Below, piece by piece: positions 18,415 through 28,066 of a stretch of 44,118 bases of DNA. Position 1 is the stretch's first letter. Each line of letters starts with the position of its first letter. The notes under the pieces were generated by a model. It worked only from the letters and a program-made list of their open reading frames with translations, made no database searches and had not been told where the DNA came from. The DNA comes from Chthonomonadales bacterium (lineage in GTDB: Bacteria > Armatimonadota > Chthonomonadetes > Chthonomonadales > CAJBBX01): the NCBI GenBank assembly GCA_012517255.1, contig JAAYVH010000168.1:1-44118 (forward strand), written 5' to 3'. The position numbers and the translations under genes are program-made.

Positions 18415-21261
18415 ATGCGTTTCTCGCTTGCGCTGGTACTGGTCGTAATCGGGATGGCATTGCGACCTCCCATCGTCGTGTCACCTGGATCGCCTGAGAC
18501 ACTGTCGCAAGACGTCGAGATACGTCTCCCGTGCGTCGCTGATGCCAACCTGTCGTCCTATGAGGCCGAGACGAAACTCAACTACGGCGCGGCGACACGC
18601 ATCCGTCTCAAAGGCATCCAGATGCTCGGCGTCTTCCGCTTCGACACCGCGCCTCTTGTGGGCAAGATCGTCGAAGAGGCACGCCTCTATCTGCGCTATG
18701 CTGGCAACGATCGTAAGCTCCGCACTCTCGGGTTCTCGACGATCGCTGTCCCATGGAAGGAAGGCTCCGGCTCGGGAGACGAGCGTCCCGGTGAGCTGTG
18801 CTTCCTTGAGCCAGAGCTCGGGCGAACGCACTGGACAGCGCCGGACAGCGACTTCACGGATGCAGCGTTCTTGCCTCAGGCGTCCATGGTCTCGTATGCG
18901 GATGTGCGCCAAGAGCCGAACGACTGGATCTCCGCCCGGGTGGATCCGCGCATGGTGCAGGCCATGGCGGCAGGTCTGTCCTACGGGATGGCTGTTACCG
19001 ATGAGAAGGGCCAGACCATGGCCAACAACGATGTGTTCTCGCGTGAGCAGTCTGGATCGGCGCCCTATCTGACGGTCCGATGCCGTTCGGCCTCTTCGAG
19101 CGTCTCAGCCCCTCCGCCCCCGCCCACCCTGAAGCTCACCGTCGTACCGGATGAAGCGGACCTCCGGGGATCCGCGGCCCGCGTCGACGTGATCGTGAGC
19201 TCCGGATGCCTCGGCGTACAGGCTGTGCTCAGGATCGCCGGAGAGGAGCGCGAGCGTCCTGTGTCTCCCGCGCTCGTCGGCCTCATGCCAGAAGGCCGGA
19301 TGCAGACTGTGCTGGATGGGCTGCCCGGGGGCAGACGCGTTGCGCTGGTGGTGAGGGCCGTGGGTCAGACCGGGGCCATAGGCCCGCCGACACGCGCAGA
19401 GATCGTGACGCCGCCGGCTCCTCGCCGCCCTGCGCTCCTTTCGCCCCCGAGCGACTGGCAAAGGCTCACGTCTGCCCCTGCCCGCCGGTCAGGTCCGGCC
19501 ACGGTATCCCTTCACCCGGGCCTCATACGGCTCGAGCGACGGCCCGACGAAACCCTCCCTGCGACATTGGATCACCTGTGGGACGGCCGGATCGCCAGGA
19601 TTTCCGCATGCCGAGGGGAGCGGATCGCTCTGACTGTCGGCGTCCGGGCGCCGGCAACCGCTGCAGGCGCGGTAACGTTGCGCATGGCTTTGGACCGCGA
19701 CGCAGTGCGCACGCGCCCGTACCGGGTGCGGTTCACGAACGATCAGCGCCCCGTACCCGATCTGTGTCTGCCACACAAACACGATCGCGACACCGGTTCT
19801 CTCGATCTGGCATCCCCGTCCACCGATGGCATCCGACAGTACCTGCTGGAGATGGATGTGCCGCGCAGCGCTCCCAGAGGCTTGCATCGTGGCAGTCTCA
19901 CCGTGACCGTCGGCGACAGCCCGCCGGCTTCGTGGCCGATTTCCCTTGAGGTCATCGGCTACGCCCTGCCCCTGCGTCCCGACTTTGAGGTGAGCCTGAA
20001 CACCTACGGCAGTCCTGCCAGAGCTTCCGGTCTCGATCCGGCGACACCAACAGGGATAGCTGCCGAACGCGCCTACCATCGCCTCGCGCACGAGCACAGG
20101 TGTACGCTTGCGCCGCTCGGTTACTCTCATTCCGGCACGATCGAGCCCGGCTATGCACCCGAGCTATCCGGAACGGGCGCGTCCCGGCACGTGAGCGATT
20201 GGACGTCGTGGGACCGTCGGTTCTCCGCCTACCTGACCGGCGAGGCGTTCGAGGATCTGCCCCGCACGGGTCAGCCAGTGACGCACCTATATCTGCCGTT
20301 CCACGAGGCGTGGCCCGAAGACATCCGCCAGCACTATACGTACCGCCCGTCTACAACGGCATACCCGGGCATCATCGCGGAGCACGCATTGCTTGCCGGT
20401 CCTATCGAGACGCTGCTGAGCGCCGACTACCGCGCAGGCATCGTGTCGGTGATCAAGGACTTCGCCGAGCACATTCGCCTGAGACGCTGGAACGCATCGC
20501 GCTTCCACTTCTACCTCAACAACAAGTACTACTACCGCGACCCGGCGCAGGGCGGTCGCGGGACCTCGTGGTGGCTTCTCGACGAACCGATGCACCGCGA
20601 CGATTGGCTTGCACTGGCCTACTACGCGCGTCTCCTGAAGGACGCCACGCGCGGCGACACCGATCGCCGTATCGTCTTTCGCGCCGACATCTCGCGGCCA
20701 CAGTGGCAACGGGACTATCTGGACGGCCTTGTGGATTTGATGGTCGTCAACGACGAACTGATGCGCAGGCCGACACTGATGCGGACGATGCGCCGGCGTC
20801 TCGGGATTGCCATCTGGCACTACGGCGAAGCGCCGGCCGCCACCCAGCCGCTGGCGCGCTTCGCCGCCTGGCCTATCCGCGCGTATCTCGCTGGCGCTGA
20901 CGGCATCGTGCCATGGCAGACCATCGGATCACCGGAGGAGATTGACCGACCGTCGCCCACGGGTCTCATCGTTCCTGGCAATCGGATTGGATGGCCGGAG
21001 CCGCTGGCAACCATTCGGCTGAAGGCGCTTGCCCGCGGGGCGCAGGACGCCGAGCTCATCAGGGCGGTTGCGGCCCGGCGTGGCTGGAAGCGCGACCAGA
21101 GCGCCGCTGCGCTCGCACCCTACGTGAAGTCAGAGGACTGGCCCAGCATGCGCGCCGCTCTGCGCCATGCCCTCGGTCAGTCGAGCCGCGCGAGCCAGTC
21201 GGCACACAGCCGCGGCCATGCTGCCACCGCTCCGGCGCCCCGCGCGAGGCCGAAACCATGA
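18415..21261 (+). CDS. Secreted DNRLRE-domain protein with GH123-like (DUF4091) C-terminal catalytic region
   Basis: Signal peptide; DANLSSYEAETKLNYGAATRIRLKGIQMLGVFRFD (DNRLRE); C-terminal WHYGEAPAATQPLARFAAWPIRAYLAGADGIVPWQTIG resembling DUF4091. Confidence 0.7.
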   Translation: MRFSLALVLVVIGMALRPPIVVSPGSPETLSQDVEIRLPCVADANLSSYEAETKLNYGAATRIRLKGIQMLGVFRFDTAPLVGKIVEEARLYLRYAGNDRKLRTLGFSTIAVPWKEGSGSGDERPGELCFLEPELGRTHWTAPDSDFTDAAFLPQASMVSYADVRQEPNDWISARVDPRMVQAMAAGLSYGMAVTDEKGQTMANNDVFSREQSGSAPYLTVRCRSASSSVSAPPPPPTLKLTVVPDEADLRGSAARVDVIVSSGCLGVQAVLRIAGEERERPVSPALVGLMPEGRMQTVLDGLPGGRRVALVVRAVGQTGAIGPPTRAEIVTPPAPRRPALLSPPSDWQRLTSAPARRSGPATVSLHPGLIRLERRPDETLPATLDHLWDGRIARISACRGERIALTVGVRAPATAAGAVTLRMALDRDAVRTRPYRVRFTNDQRPVPDLCLPHKHDRDTGSLDLASPSTDGIRQYLLEMDVPRSAPRGLHRGSLTVTVGDSPPASWPISLEVIGYALPLRPDFEVSLNTYGSPARASGLDPATPTGIAAERAYHRLAHEHRCTLAPLGYSHSGTIEPGYAPELSGTGASRHVSDWTSWDRRFSAYLTGEAFEDLPRTGQPVTHLYLPFHEAWPEDIRQHYTYRPSTTAYPGIIAEHALLAGPIETLLSADYRAGIVSVIKDFAEHIRLRRWNASRFHFYLNNKYYYRDPAQGGRGTSWWLLDEPMHRDDWLALAYYARLLKDATRGDTDRRIVFRADISRPQWQRDYLDGLVDLMVVNDELMRRPTLMRTMRRRLGIAIWHYGEAPAATQPLARFAAWPIRAYLAGADGIVPWQTIGSPEEIDRPSPTGLIVPGNRIGWPEPLATIRLKALARGAQDAELIRAVAARRGWKRDQSAAALAPYVKSEDWPSMRAALRHALGQSSRASQSAHSRGHAATAPAPRARPKP

Positions 21262-21992
21262 GGCCCAACAGCAAAGCAATGAGCCTCGCACGGCACGCCA
21301 TGCGCGCGGCATGCGGCCGCATAGGCATGCGTGTTCCCAACATGGATGACCTCGTCGTCGCTGCCGTGGACGATGAAGCACGGCGGCGAACTCGGGCTCA
21401 CGAGCTCATCCGCATTCAGACCCCTGGCCAGCGCAGACTCTGCTGCGTCGCCTGTTAGCGCCGCCCGGCATCCGGGATGGGCGAGCGGCCCCGTCATGCG
21501 TATGACGGGGTAGATGAGGACCGCGAAATCAGGCCTCGCCGGATCGCCCGGAGATGAGAGATTGGCAGTGATGGCGGCGAGGTGTCCGCCTGCGCTGAAG
21601 CCAAGGATTCCGATCCGGTTCGGGCTGATCTCCCATGCATCCGAGTTTGCGCGCGCCAACCGAACCGCCTGCTGAGCGTCGTGCAGCATCACGGGGTGCC
21701 GGTACCGGGGCGCCAGACGATAACGTACGACCATGGCCGCCACTCCCAGAGAGCGCAGCCAGCGCCCAACCGGCGCGGCTTCGTGCTCCGCGTGGCCGCA
21801 GTACCCTCCTCCGGGCAGCACCACCACCAGCCGGCCGTTCCGGCGTTCGTCCCTGGGCAGATACAGCGAATACGTGTGCCTGTCGGCTTCTTCATTGCCG
21901 ACTGCTCCCGGAGCCCCATCGTGCCACAATGCGTAGGGTCGCCGCTCTTCGCCTCCCCATCGGTACATAGTATCACGCACCTTCTTTGCCAT
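21177..21992 (-). CDS. Alpha/beta hydrolase (acetyl-esterase/BD-FAE-like)
   Basis: VVLPGGGYCGHAEHE oxyanion region, GFSAGGHLAA nucleophile elbow, HGSDDEVIHV; 3' end overlaps the GH123-like gene by 85 bp antisense. Alternative start 22007. Confidence 0.85.
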   Translation of the reverse strand: MAKKVRDTMYRWGGEERRPYALWHDGAPGAVGNEEADRHTYSLYLPRDERRNGRLVVVLPGGGYCGHAEHEAAPVGRWLRSLGVAAMVVRYRLAPRYRHPVMLHDAQQAVRLARANSDAWEISPNRIGILGFSAGGHLAAITANLSSPGDPARPDFAVLIYPVIRMTGPLAHPGCRAALTGDAAESALARGLNADELVSPSSPPCFIVHGSDDEVIHVGNTHAYAAACRAHGVPCEAHCFAVGPHGFGLARGAGAVAAWPRLCADWLARLD

Positions 21993-22983
21993 GGATTTGA
22001 CGCCCATCGGTTCCAGTCATCCTGTCGAAGCGCTGGTCAAGAGCCGGGCGCTTGCTCTTGGATTCGACCTTGTCGGCATAGCTCCTGCCTGTCCATCGGA
22101 ACACCGTGAGCATCTGCTCGGCTGGCTCGCTGCAGGCCGTCATGCCGACATGGCCTATATGGCACGCGACGTCGAGCGTCGTCTCGATATACGCGAACAT
22201 CTGCCGTCGGCCCGGTCGGTCATTATGGTGGCTGTGAGCTGCTTCTCGCGGATGATCCGCTCGAGCGACTCCGCGATCTTCGCCATGTACGCCCTGAACG
22301 AAGACTACCATGACTGGATGAAGACTCGCTTGCGTGAGCTCGGAAGCGACCTCGAAGCGCTAGCCGGCAGAACGGTCGCATGGAAGGCGTTTGTGGACAC
22401 TGCGGCTGTTCTGGAGCGCGAACTCGCGGAACGGGCCGGCCTCGGCTGGATCGGCAAGAACGCCATGCTCATCAACCGACGCTTCGGGTCTCATATCCTG
22501 CTCGGAGGGCTGGTAACCGACCTTGAGCTTCCGGTGGACCAACCGGCAGGAGGTACATGCGGTCGCTGTCGGCGTTGCATCGAAGCGTGCCCCTCGGGCG
22601 CGATCATAGCTCCCCGTGTCGTTGACGCTCGATGCTGCATTGCGTATCACACCATCGAGTCTCGCGCCGACATTCCGCGCACCATAGCCAAGAATATGGG
22701 CCGGCGCATCTTCGGTTGTGACATCTGTCAGGAAGTCTGCCCGTTCAATAACGCACGGATTCCACAGACGCGCCATGATGCGTTCCGTCCGCGCCCGTCG
22801 GTTACGAACCGAACGCTACGAGACCTCGCGGTTCTGTCCGATGAGGACTTCCGAATCCAGTTCCGCGGCAGCCCGGTTCGTCGCGCGAAGGCGGCGGGAC
22901 TCCGGCGCAACGCACTCGCGGCGCTTGAGGCGGCTCCCTTGAGCGAGCGCACAGACCCGCCGAATCCGTCAGGCAAAGACTGA
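21991..22983 (+). CDS. queG: Epoxyqueuosine reductase QueG
   Basis: Two ferredoxin motifs CGRCRRCIEACPSGAI and CDICQEVCPFN; GWIGKNAMLINRRFGSHILLG. Confidence 0.95.
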   Translation: MDLTPIGSSHPVEALVKSRALALGFDLVGIAPACPSEHREHLLGWLAAGRHADMAYMARDVERRLDIREHLPSARSVIMVAVSCFSRMIRSSDSAIFAMYALNEDYHDWMKTRLRELGSDLEALAGRTVAWKAFVDTAAVLERELAERAGLGWIGKNAMLINRRFGSHILLGGLVTDLELPVDQPAGGTCGRCRRCIEACPSGAIIAPRVVDARCCIAYHTIESRADIPRTIAKNMGRRIFGCDICQEVCPFNNARIPQTRHDAFRPRPSVTNRTLRDLAVLSDEDFRIQFRGSPVRRAKAAGLRRNALAALEAAPLSERTDPPNPSGKD

Positions 22984-23013
22984 GGGGACGATCCTCAGCA
23001 GAATCGTCCCCTC
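22982..23013. terminator. Candidate bidirectional terminator between convergent queG and ppdK
   Basis: Perfect 11-bp inverted repeat GAGGGGACGAT / ATCGTCCCCTC with 10-nt loop. Confidence 0.65.
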
Positions 23014-23038
23014 AACACGTCTTGTTACGTCAAGCCTA

Positions 23039-25699
23039 CTACTTGTCGCGATCGGCCTTTGCCAGACTCGCCTGCGCCGCTGCGAACCGTGCGATCGGGA
23101 CGCGGCGCGGGGAGCAGCTCACGTAGTTCAGCCCGATCATGTGGCAGAACTCGATCGAGTTCGGATCGCCGCCGTGTTCGCCGCAGATGCCCAGTTTGAT
23201 CTTGGGGTTGACAGCCTTCGCATCCTCGACGCAGATCCGCATCAGGCGGCCCACACCGTCGCGGTCAATGGACTGGGTCGGATCGCCGGGGAAGATCTTC
23301 TCGTCAATGTACAGTTGCATGAACTTGCCAGCGTCGTCGCGGCTGATGCCGTAGGCCATCTGCGTGAGGTCGTTCGTGCCGAAGCTGAAGAAGGCGGTCT
23401 CGGGCGCGATCTGTCCCGCCGTGAGAGCAGCTCGCGGGATTTCGATCATGGTCCCGAACATGTAGTCCACTTCGACGCCTTCGGCAGCCATTGTCTCTCT
23501 GGCCGTCTTCTCGAGTCGGGACTTGACCCATGTGAGCTCGTTGACATGGCCCACGAGCGGGATCATGATCTCCGGATGGACATCCATGCCCGACTTCTTG
23601 ACTTCACATGCGGCGCCGATGATGGCGGCAACCTGCATCTGGACGATGCCCGGCATGTAGACGCTGAGTCGGCAGCCGCGCAGACCCAGCATCGGGTTGG
23701 CTTCGTGCATCGAGCGAACGGCCGCGAGCATCTTCCTGAGCTCGGGGAGCTTCGGAGACGATGGGTCTTTCGCCTCGAGCTGAGTCACCTCAACCAGCAA
23801 GTCCGTCTGTGCAGGCAGGAACTCATGCAGCGGCGGATCGATGAGCCGGACCGTCACAGGTCGGCCCCCCATCGCCTTGAAGATGCCCACGAAGTCTGCG
23901 CGCTGCAACGGAAGCAGAGCTGCCAGTGCAGCCTCGCGATCCGCCTCATTCTCCGCAAGGATCAGCTTCTGGACCAGCGGCACACGGTCACCGAGGAACA
24001 TGTGCTCGGTGCGGCACAGGCCGATACCCTCGGCGCCGAAGGCGACAGCTTGCGCAGCCTGATCGGGGGTGTCGGCATTGGCGCGTACGCCCAGTTTGCG
24101 GATCTCGTCGGACCACTGGAGCAGTTCACCGACTTCGCCGGCCACCTCGGGGTCCTTGGTCGGGAGTTCGCCGATGTAGACGACGCCTTCGGAGCCGTCA
24201 ATGGAGATCCAGTCGCCTTCCTTCAGGGTTGTGCCATTGGCCGTGACGGTCTTGGCGGCTTCATCGATATGGATATCGGAGCATCCGCAGATGGTGGGGA
24301 TGCCGAACTGGCGGGCCACCAAGGCGGCATGGGAGGTCCGACCGCCTCGGCTGGTCAGTACGCCTTTGCTGGCCAGCATGCCTGCAAGGTCATCCGGGTT
24401 CGTCTCTTCACGGACAAGGATGAGCCGGCACTTGGGATCTTCCTTGTGAAGGGCGACGGCCTTGTGAGAGTCAAGGACAATCTGGCCGGCCGCTGCGCCA
24501 GGCCCAGCATTCATGCCCTTGGCAATGATCCGGTCCTTGGGCTTGGTTACGAACTGCGGGAACATAGTCTGCTCGAGAAGCTCGGGCGTCACACGGCCTG
24601 CGATGGCCTCTTCTTTCGTGATCAGCCCCTTGTCCACCATGTTGACGGCGATCTTCACGGCGGCGATGCCGGTCCTCTTGCCTGCGCGGCACTGGAGGAT
24701 GAACAGGCGCCCGTTCTCGATGGTGAACTCAATGTCCTGAACGTCGCGATAGTGGTTCTCGAGTTTCTGCGCGATCTCGGCAAACTGCTGGTAGATGGCG
24801 GGGTTCTTCTCCGCGAGGGTCTGGATGTCCATGGGGGTGCGGACGCCTGCTACGACGTCTTCGCCCTGGGCATTCATGAGATACTCGCCGTAGAGCTTCT
24901 TCTCGCCGGTGGCGGGATTGCGCGTGAATGCCACGCCCGTGCCGCTATCTTCGCCGGTGTTGCCGAAGACCATGCTCTGCACGTTGACGGCGGTCCCGAG
25001 ACTGTCGCTGATCTTCTCTTTCTTGCGGTAGACGATCGCGCGATCGTTATTCCACGAGCGGAAGACAGCCTCGATGGCCATCTCGAGCTGCTGCATCACA
25101 TCCTGAGGAAAGTCCTTGCCGGTGCGCTGCTTGGTGTGGGCTTTGAACTGCTCACAGAGCCATTTCAGGTCGCCCGCGCCGACATCCGTGTCTTGCTTGG
25201 CTCCGAGCCGGGTCTTGAGTTCCGTGAAGATGTCCTCGTATTCCTTCTTGGGAACATCCATCACCACGTCGCTGAACATCATGATAAGACGCCGATAGGC
25301 ATCATACGCGAACCGCTGGTTGCCGGTCTTCGCGATCAGGCCCTCGATGGTGGTGTCATTCAGGCCAAGATTGAGAATGGTGTCCATCATGCCGGGCATG
25401 CTGAACTTCGCGCCTGAGCGAACGGAGACCAGCAGCGGATCCTTGGGATCGCCGAACTTCTTGCCCATCTTATCTTCTACGGTGCGAAGCGCTGCGGTTA
25501 CCTCGTCCATGAGGCCATCCGGCAAGCGTCTTCCGCTCTCGTAGTACTCGGTGCAGACCTCGGTGGTGATGGTGAATCCCGGCGGTACGGGCAGGCCGAT
25601 GTTCGTCATTTCCGCCAGGTTCGCGCCTTTGCCTCCCAGCAGGTCCCGCATGGTTGCGTTGCCTTCGTGGAAGAGCCAGACGCGCTTCTGGTTGGTCAT
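23039..25699 (-). CDS. ppdK: Pyruvate, phosphate dikinase
   Basis: LLGGKGANLAEMTNIGLPVPPGFTI, GGRTSHAALVARQFGIPTICG phosphohistidine region, GLCRTEHMF; GGAGGA RBS. Confidence 0.98.
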   Translation of the reverse strand: MTNQKRVWLFHEGNATMRDLLGGKGANLAEMTNIGLPVPPGFTITTEVCTEYYESGRRLPDGLMDEVTAALRTVEDKMGKKFGDPKDPLLVSVRSGAKFSMPGMMDTILNLGLNDTTIEGLIAKTGNQRFAYDAYRRLIMMFSDVVMDVPKKEYEDIFTELKTRLGAKQDTDVGAGDLKWLCEQFKAHTKQRTGKDFPQDVMQQLEMAIEAVFRSWNNDRAIVYRKKEKISDSLGTAVNVQSMVFGNTGEDSGTGVAFTRNPATGEKKLYGEYLMNAQGEDVVAGVRTPMDIQTLAEKNPAIYQQFAEIAQKLENHYRDVQDIEFTIENGRLFILQCRAGKRTGIAAVKIAVNMVDKGLITKEEAIAGRVTPELLEQTMFPQFVTKPKDRIIAKGMNAGPGAAAGQIVLDSHKAVALHKEDPKCRLILVREETNPDDLAGMLASKGVLTSRGGRTSHAALVARQFGIPTICGCSDIHIDEAAKTVTANGTTLKEGDWISIDGSEGVVYIGELPTKDPEVAGEVGELLQWSDEIRKLGVRANADTPDQAAQAVAFGAEGIGLCRTEHMFLGDRVPLVQKLILAENEADREAALAALLPLQRADFVGIFKAMGGRPVTVRLIDPPLHEFLPAQTDLLVEVTQLEAKDPSSPKLPELRKMLAAVRSMHEANPMLGLRGCRLSVYMPGIVQMQVAAIIGAACEVKKSGMDVHPEIMIPLVGHVNELTWVKSRLEKTARETMAAEGVEVDYMFGTMIEIPRAALTAGQIAPETAFFSFGTNDLTQMAYGISRDDAGKFMQLYIDEKIFPGDPTQSIDRDGVGRLMRICVEDAKAVNPKIKLGICGEHGGDPNSIEFCHMIGLNYVSCSPRRVPIARFAAAQASLAKADRDK

Positions 25700-25766
25700 C
25701 TAGGGGTGTCCTCCTTGCTCGTGTCGAATGCGATGTGTGGGGGTTGGGCACGAGCCAAACCCCGCT

Positions 25767-25772
25767 ATTATA
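25767..25772 (-). promoter_or_regulatory. -10 element (TATAAT) for ppdK
   Basis: GAGGTATAAT on the minus strand, 25776-25767; -35 weak. Confidence 0.4.
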
Positions 25773-25832
25773 CCTCGGTGCGTGGTGCGCTTAGCCTTGT
25801 ACGCAACGGGCACTCCTCGTTCGATGCGGAGG

Positions 25833-25838
25833 TATAAT
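25833..25838 (+). promoter_or_regulatory. -10 element (TATAAT) for def-fmt, only 6 nt from the def start codon
   Basis: GAGGTATAAT 25829-25838, ATG at 25845. Confidence 0.4.
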
Positions 25839-25844
25839 GTAGCG

Positions 25845-26444
25845 ATGATAACCTTCAAAGCACAATCTCCCAAGCATTCGGTTGCGGTCGAGATACCCGA
25901 CCTCGTGCGACCCCTCTGGAGTCGGCGGTATCCTGACATAGTGCGCCTGGGCGACCCCGTATTGCGCCAGGTAGCACGGCCCGTGCCCAAGCCGGATGCC
26001 GCCACGCGGCAACTCGTCGAGCGCATGAAGACCGCCATGCGCGCTGAGCGCGGCATCGGCCTGGCGGCGCCCCAGGTAGGCGTTCTCGAGCGCGTGATCA
26101 TCTACCGGTTGCCCGAAGAGCATGCGCCCATTCATGTGGTTGTCAATCCAAGGATCGTATCGGCCAGAGGCGAACAGACGGCCGTGGAGGGCTGCCTATC
26201 GTTGCCCTATTTGCATGGCGAGGTGACACGCGCTCACGAGATCATCGTCAAGGGCATGGATATGCTGGGTCGCCCAATCAAGAGACGAGCGTCGGACATG
26301 GAGGCGCGCGTCATCCAGCACGAGGTTGATCATCTCGACGGAATCCTGTTCATTGACCGGGCAGATCCCGACACGCTGCACTGGGAGCTGCCGGAGGCGA
26401 TCGAGGTCTCTGCAACGGACGAGGCGACCGATTCCCTACCATGA
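25845..26444 (+). CDS. def: Peptide deformylase
   Basis: GIGLAAPQVG, EGCLSLP, QHEVDHLDG motifs. Confidence 0.96.
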   Translation: MITFKAQSPKHSVAVEIPDLVRPLWSRRYPDIVRLGDPVLRQVARPVPKPDAATRQLVERMKTAMRAERGIGLAAPQVGVLERVIIYRLPEEHAPIHVVVNPRIVSARGEQTAVEGCLSLPYLHGEVTRAHEIIVKGMDMLGRPIKRRASDMEARVIQHEVDHLDGILFIDRADPDTLHWELPEAIEVSATDEATDSLP

Positions 26445-27412
26445 GCAGCCCTGACCCGGAAACGCTTCGGGTCGTGTTCTTCGGCACCGCGGATTTCGCG
26501 GTACCCGCCCTCGAAAGACTGACCGCTGGCCCTGGGGTGGAAGTGCTCTCCGTCGTGACGCAGCCCGATCGTCCGAAGGGTCGCGGCCACAAGACCGCAG
26601 CCCCGCCGGTGAAAACCGCTGCCGAGCGACTGGGTCTACCCGTTCTTCAGCCCACGCGCCTGCGATCGGGTCGGCTTGCTGAGGCCCTCGGCCTAATGGC
26701 CCCGGACTTCTTTGTGGTCGCTGCCTACGGCCGCATTCTGCCGAGGGAGATGCTCCGCATACCCCGCGTCGCGCCGGTCAACATCCACGGGTCGCTCTTG
26801 CCGCGCTACCGCGGCGCCGCGCCCATTCAACGAGCTCTGATGGACGGCTGCGTCGAGACCGGCGTCACCACCATGGTCATGACCGATGAGCTCGACGCCG
26901 GCGATATCCTGCAAACGGCCACATACCGGATCCGCGACGATGATGATGCAGGCTCCGTGACATCGGCGCTGGCAGACATGGGCGCGGCGCTGATCCTTGA
27001 GACGCTGCAGCGGATGGCGGCTGGTCAACAGACCCGAACGCCGCAGGATCACGCGCAGGCGACCTACGCACCGCCGATCACGCAGGACGATTGCATCCTC
27101 CGGTGGGGCGAGCCCGCCGAACGGGTCTGCCACCGAATACGCGCCATGTCGCCTCGTCCCGGCGCGACGACGGAGCATGCAGGCCGAAGGCTCAAAGTGC
27201 TGCGGGCACGGCCCGTCCCGTCCGAAACTGCGGCCGCGCCGGGCGAGATTATCGCCGTCACGCGCGACGGCGTCCTCGTACAAGCCGGCTGCGGGGCCGT
27301 TGGGCTCGAAACCGTCCATCCCGAAGGCCGTCGCCCCATGCCCGCCGCCGACTGGGCGCGAGGTGCGCGGGTAGTTCCGGGCACGCGTTTCGCTACAATC
27401 CCGAGTCCGTAG
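26441..27412 (+). CDS. fmt: Methionyl-tRNA formyltransferase
   Basis: VVFFGTADFAVPALE, NIHGSLLPRYRGAAPIQRAL; ATGA overlap with def. Confidence 0.97.
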   Translation: MSSPDPETLRVVFFGTADFAVPALERLTAGPGVEVLSVVTQPDRPKGRGHKTAAPPVKTAAERLGLPVLQPTRLRSGRLAEALGLMAPDFFVVAAYGRILPREMLRIPRVAPVNIHGSLLPRYRGAAPIQRALMDGCVETGVTTMVMTDELDAGDILQTATYRIRDDDDAGSVTSALADMGAALILETLQRMAAGQQTRTPQDHAQATYAPPITQDDCILRWGEPAERVCHRIRAMSPRPGATTEHAGRRLKVLRARPVPSETAAAPGEIIAVTRDGVLVQAGCGAVGLETVHPEGRRPMPAADWARGARVVPGTRFATIPSP

Positions 27413-28016
27413 GTCCGGCGCTCCAATCGAGCAGAATCGCTCGAACTGGCGATGCTTCAGCCCCGCGCCAGGGCAGCGGCGTGCACACCAGGAAGTATCT
27501 CCCCGGCTCAACGCCGTTCAGCTTGCAGTTCTCCAGAATGCAGCAACCGGCCGCTAGCAGTCTCTTGTGTGCCGGCCACTCCAGGCTGTCCGGCGCGTCA
27601 ATGGACATGCACGTCGTGCCCACCAGCCGCACCTTGCGTTCGCATAGAAACCTTGCTGCGTCTTCGGTGAGCCACATGTCGGATGCGGGTTCTTCGGGCA
27701 TAAAGAGCACGCGCGGCAGAGGCATGGGACATGCGCCCGCAAGGTCGGACCGCTGGACCGCTCCCCCGCCGACGCGGACCACATAGGCGTCCCCCAGCAG
27801 ATCGTCCAGGCGGGCAGACAGGATGTCTCCACCCCCGGCGATGAAGTGGGCCGGCGCATCAAGATGCGTCCCGCAGTGCGCCGAGCATGCCATCGCGTGC
27901 AGCGTATATCCGTCGCCGGCGCCGATGCCGCGGAGTTGCGAGAGCATCGGCAGTGGATCGCCTGGCCACGTCGTTACCTCATCGGGGATGATCCGCGAAA
28001 TGTCGTGTACAATCAT
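27393..28016 (-). CDS. Cyclase-family / kynurenine formamidase-like protein
   Basis: HCGTHLDAPAHF (HxGTHxDxPxH) motif; overlaps fmt 3' end by 20 bp. Confidence 0.85.
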   Translation of the reverse strand: MIVHDISRIIPDEVTTWPGDPLPMLSQLRGIGAGDGYTLHAMACSAHCGTHLDAPAHFIAGGGDILSARLDDLLGDAYVVRVGGGAVQRSDLAGACPMPLPRVLFMPEEPASDMWLTEDAARFLCERKVRLVGTTCMSIDAPDSLEWPAHKRLLAAGCCILENCKLNGVEPGRYFLVCTPLPWRGAEASPVRAILLDWSAGPTDSGL

Positions 28017-28066
28017 CGCATGTTCCTCGTCATTCGAGCGGTTCAGAGCGCTCTGGTTCCTACACC

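Noticed and set aside
23141-25417. 758-aa plus-strand ORF
   Set aside because: Antisense shadow of ppdK, a GC-rich third-position artefact; His/Asp/Leu-rich with no recognisable domain.
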